Positions 5,211 through 5,328 of a DNA stretch of 5,328 nucleotides are shown here, piece after piece. The notes beneath the pieces were generated by a model that saw only the letters and a list, made by a program, of their open reading frames with translations, did no database searches and had not been told where the DNA came from. The DNA lies in contig JAIVGT010000275.1 of NCBI GenBank assembly GCA_020201485.1, positions 1 to 5,328 of the forward strand, read 5' to 3'. This DNA is from Halobacteriales archaeon (lineage in GTDB: Archaea > Thermoplasmatota > SW-10-69-26 > JACQPN01 > JAIVGT01). Made by a program: the position numbers and the translations under genes. How positions within the stretch are numbered: the first letter of the stretch is position 1; every line of letters begins with the position of its first letter.

Positions 5211-5328
5211 GTGGACGAATCGGCGAAGAAGCGCGCCCTCCGCCTCGTGCCCTACGGGCTCTACATCTGCGGCGCGCGGCAGGGGGACAAGGTCCACGCG
5301 TTCCTCCTCACGTGGTTCAGCCAATGCT
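5211..5328 (+). CDS. Flavin-reductase-like FMN-binding protein, 3' end beyond window
   Basis: Only the first 39 codons are present. The stretch ALRLVPYGLYICGARQGDKVHAFLLTWFSQC matches the N-terminal strand region of the flavin reductase-like domain (the FMN-binding split-barrel family that includes small archaeal and bacterial NAD(P)H:flavin oxidoreductases). There, a conserved YGLY segment is followed by a Gly-Asp turn and a W-x-(S/T)-Q motif that contacts FMN. It would be a cytoplasmic protein of about 160-200 residues that reduces or holds free flavin. GTG 5211 is preferred because the family normally starts about ten residues before the RL-x-x-YGLY segment. ATG 5139 is in the same open frame and would add 24 residues with no visible homology. 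No Shine-Dalgarno site precedes either start. The family call rests on a short segment. Confidence 0.7.
   Translation, partial: MDESAKKRALRLVPYGLYICGARQGDKVHAFLLTWFSQC

Noticed and set aside
4899..5324. 141-residue version of the small membrane protein starting near 5324
   Set aside because: The extra N-terminal 74 residues are polar, uninformative, and antisense to the flavin-reductase start and divergent promoter; ATG 5102 is more credible.
1..5328. Search by eye for tRNA, rRNA, CRISPR, transposase or phage genes, and riboswitches
   Set aside because: None was seen: no spaced direct repeats, no transposase or integrase motifs, no tRNA arm patterns, and intergenic regions are too short and GC-biased to support a named riboswitch.

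Overview
The window is a very GC-rich stretch (third codon positions almost always G or C) carrying seven protein genes, two of them cut by the window edges. I see no rRNA, tRNA, CRISPR array or mobile element. The organism cannot be fixed from the sequence alone. GTG starts, starts mostly without a Shine-Dalgarno site, and many exported proteins would fit a high-GC archaeon (for example a Thermoplasmatota relative) or a high-GC bacterium. I lean weakly to the archaeon.

Layout, left to right. (1) 1-1146 (+): the C-terminal 381 residues of a BNR/Asp-box sialidase-fold beta-propeller, N-terminus missing. (2) 1188-1715 (+): a probable four-helix membrane protein of unknown function, 41 bases downstream. 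(3) 1712-2410 (-): a complete classical short-chain dehydrogenase/reductase, convergent with gene 2, the two stop codons sharing one CTAG. (4) 2576-3031 (+): a secreted 151-residue protein with four cysteines and many histidines that I do not recognise; it has the only good Shine-Dalgarno site here. (5) 3079-4713 (-): a secreted purple acid phosphatase with all seven metal ligands and a C-terminal CBM36/60-like carbohydrate-binding module. (6) 4899-5102 (-): a 67-residue protein with two membrane helices. (7) 5211-5328 (+): the first 39 residues of a flavin-reductase-like FMN-binding protein.

Five of the seven products look secreted or membrane-bound, which suggests a cell-surface or scavenging neighbourhood. 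The phosphatase could release phosphate from polysaccharide- or particle-bound organic phosphate, and the beta-propeller could bind or process glycans. The two enzymes that look cytoplasmic (SDR and flavin reductase) have no clear link to this. Alternating strands rule out one operon; only genes 1-2 and possibly 6-5 could be co-transcribed.

Non-coding DNA is short. The three intergenic stretches over 100 bases (2411-2575, 4714-4898, 5103-5210) all contain inverted repeats close to gene starts or ends. I found no convincing evidence of a new multi-gene system. The best candidates for something undescribed are the secreted Cys/His protein, the phosphatase-CBM fusion, and the hairpins beside start codons.
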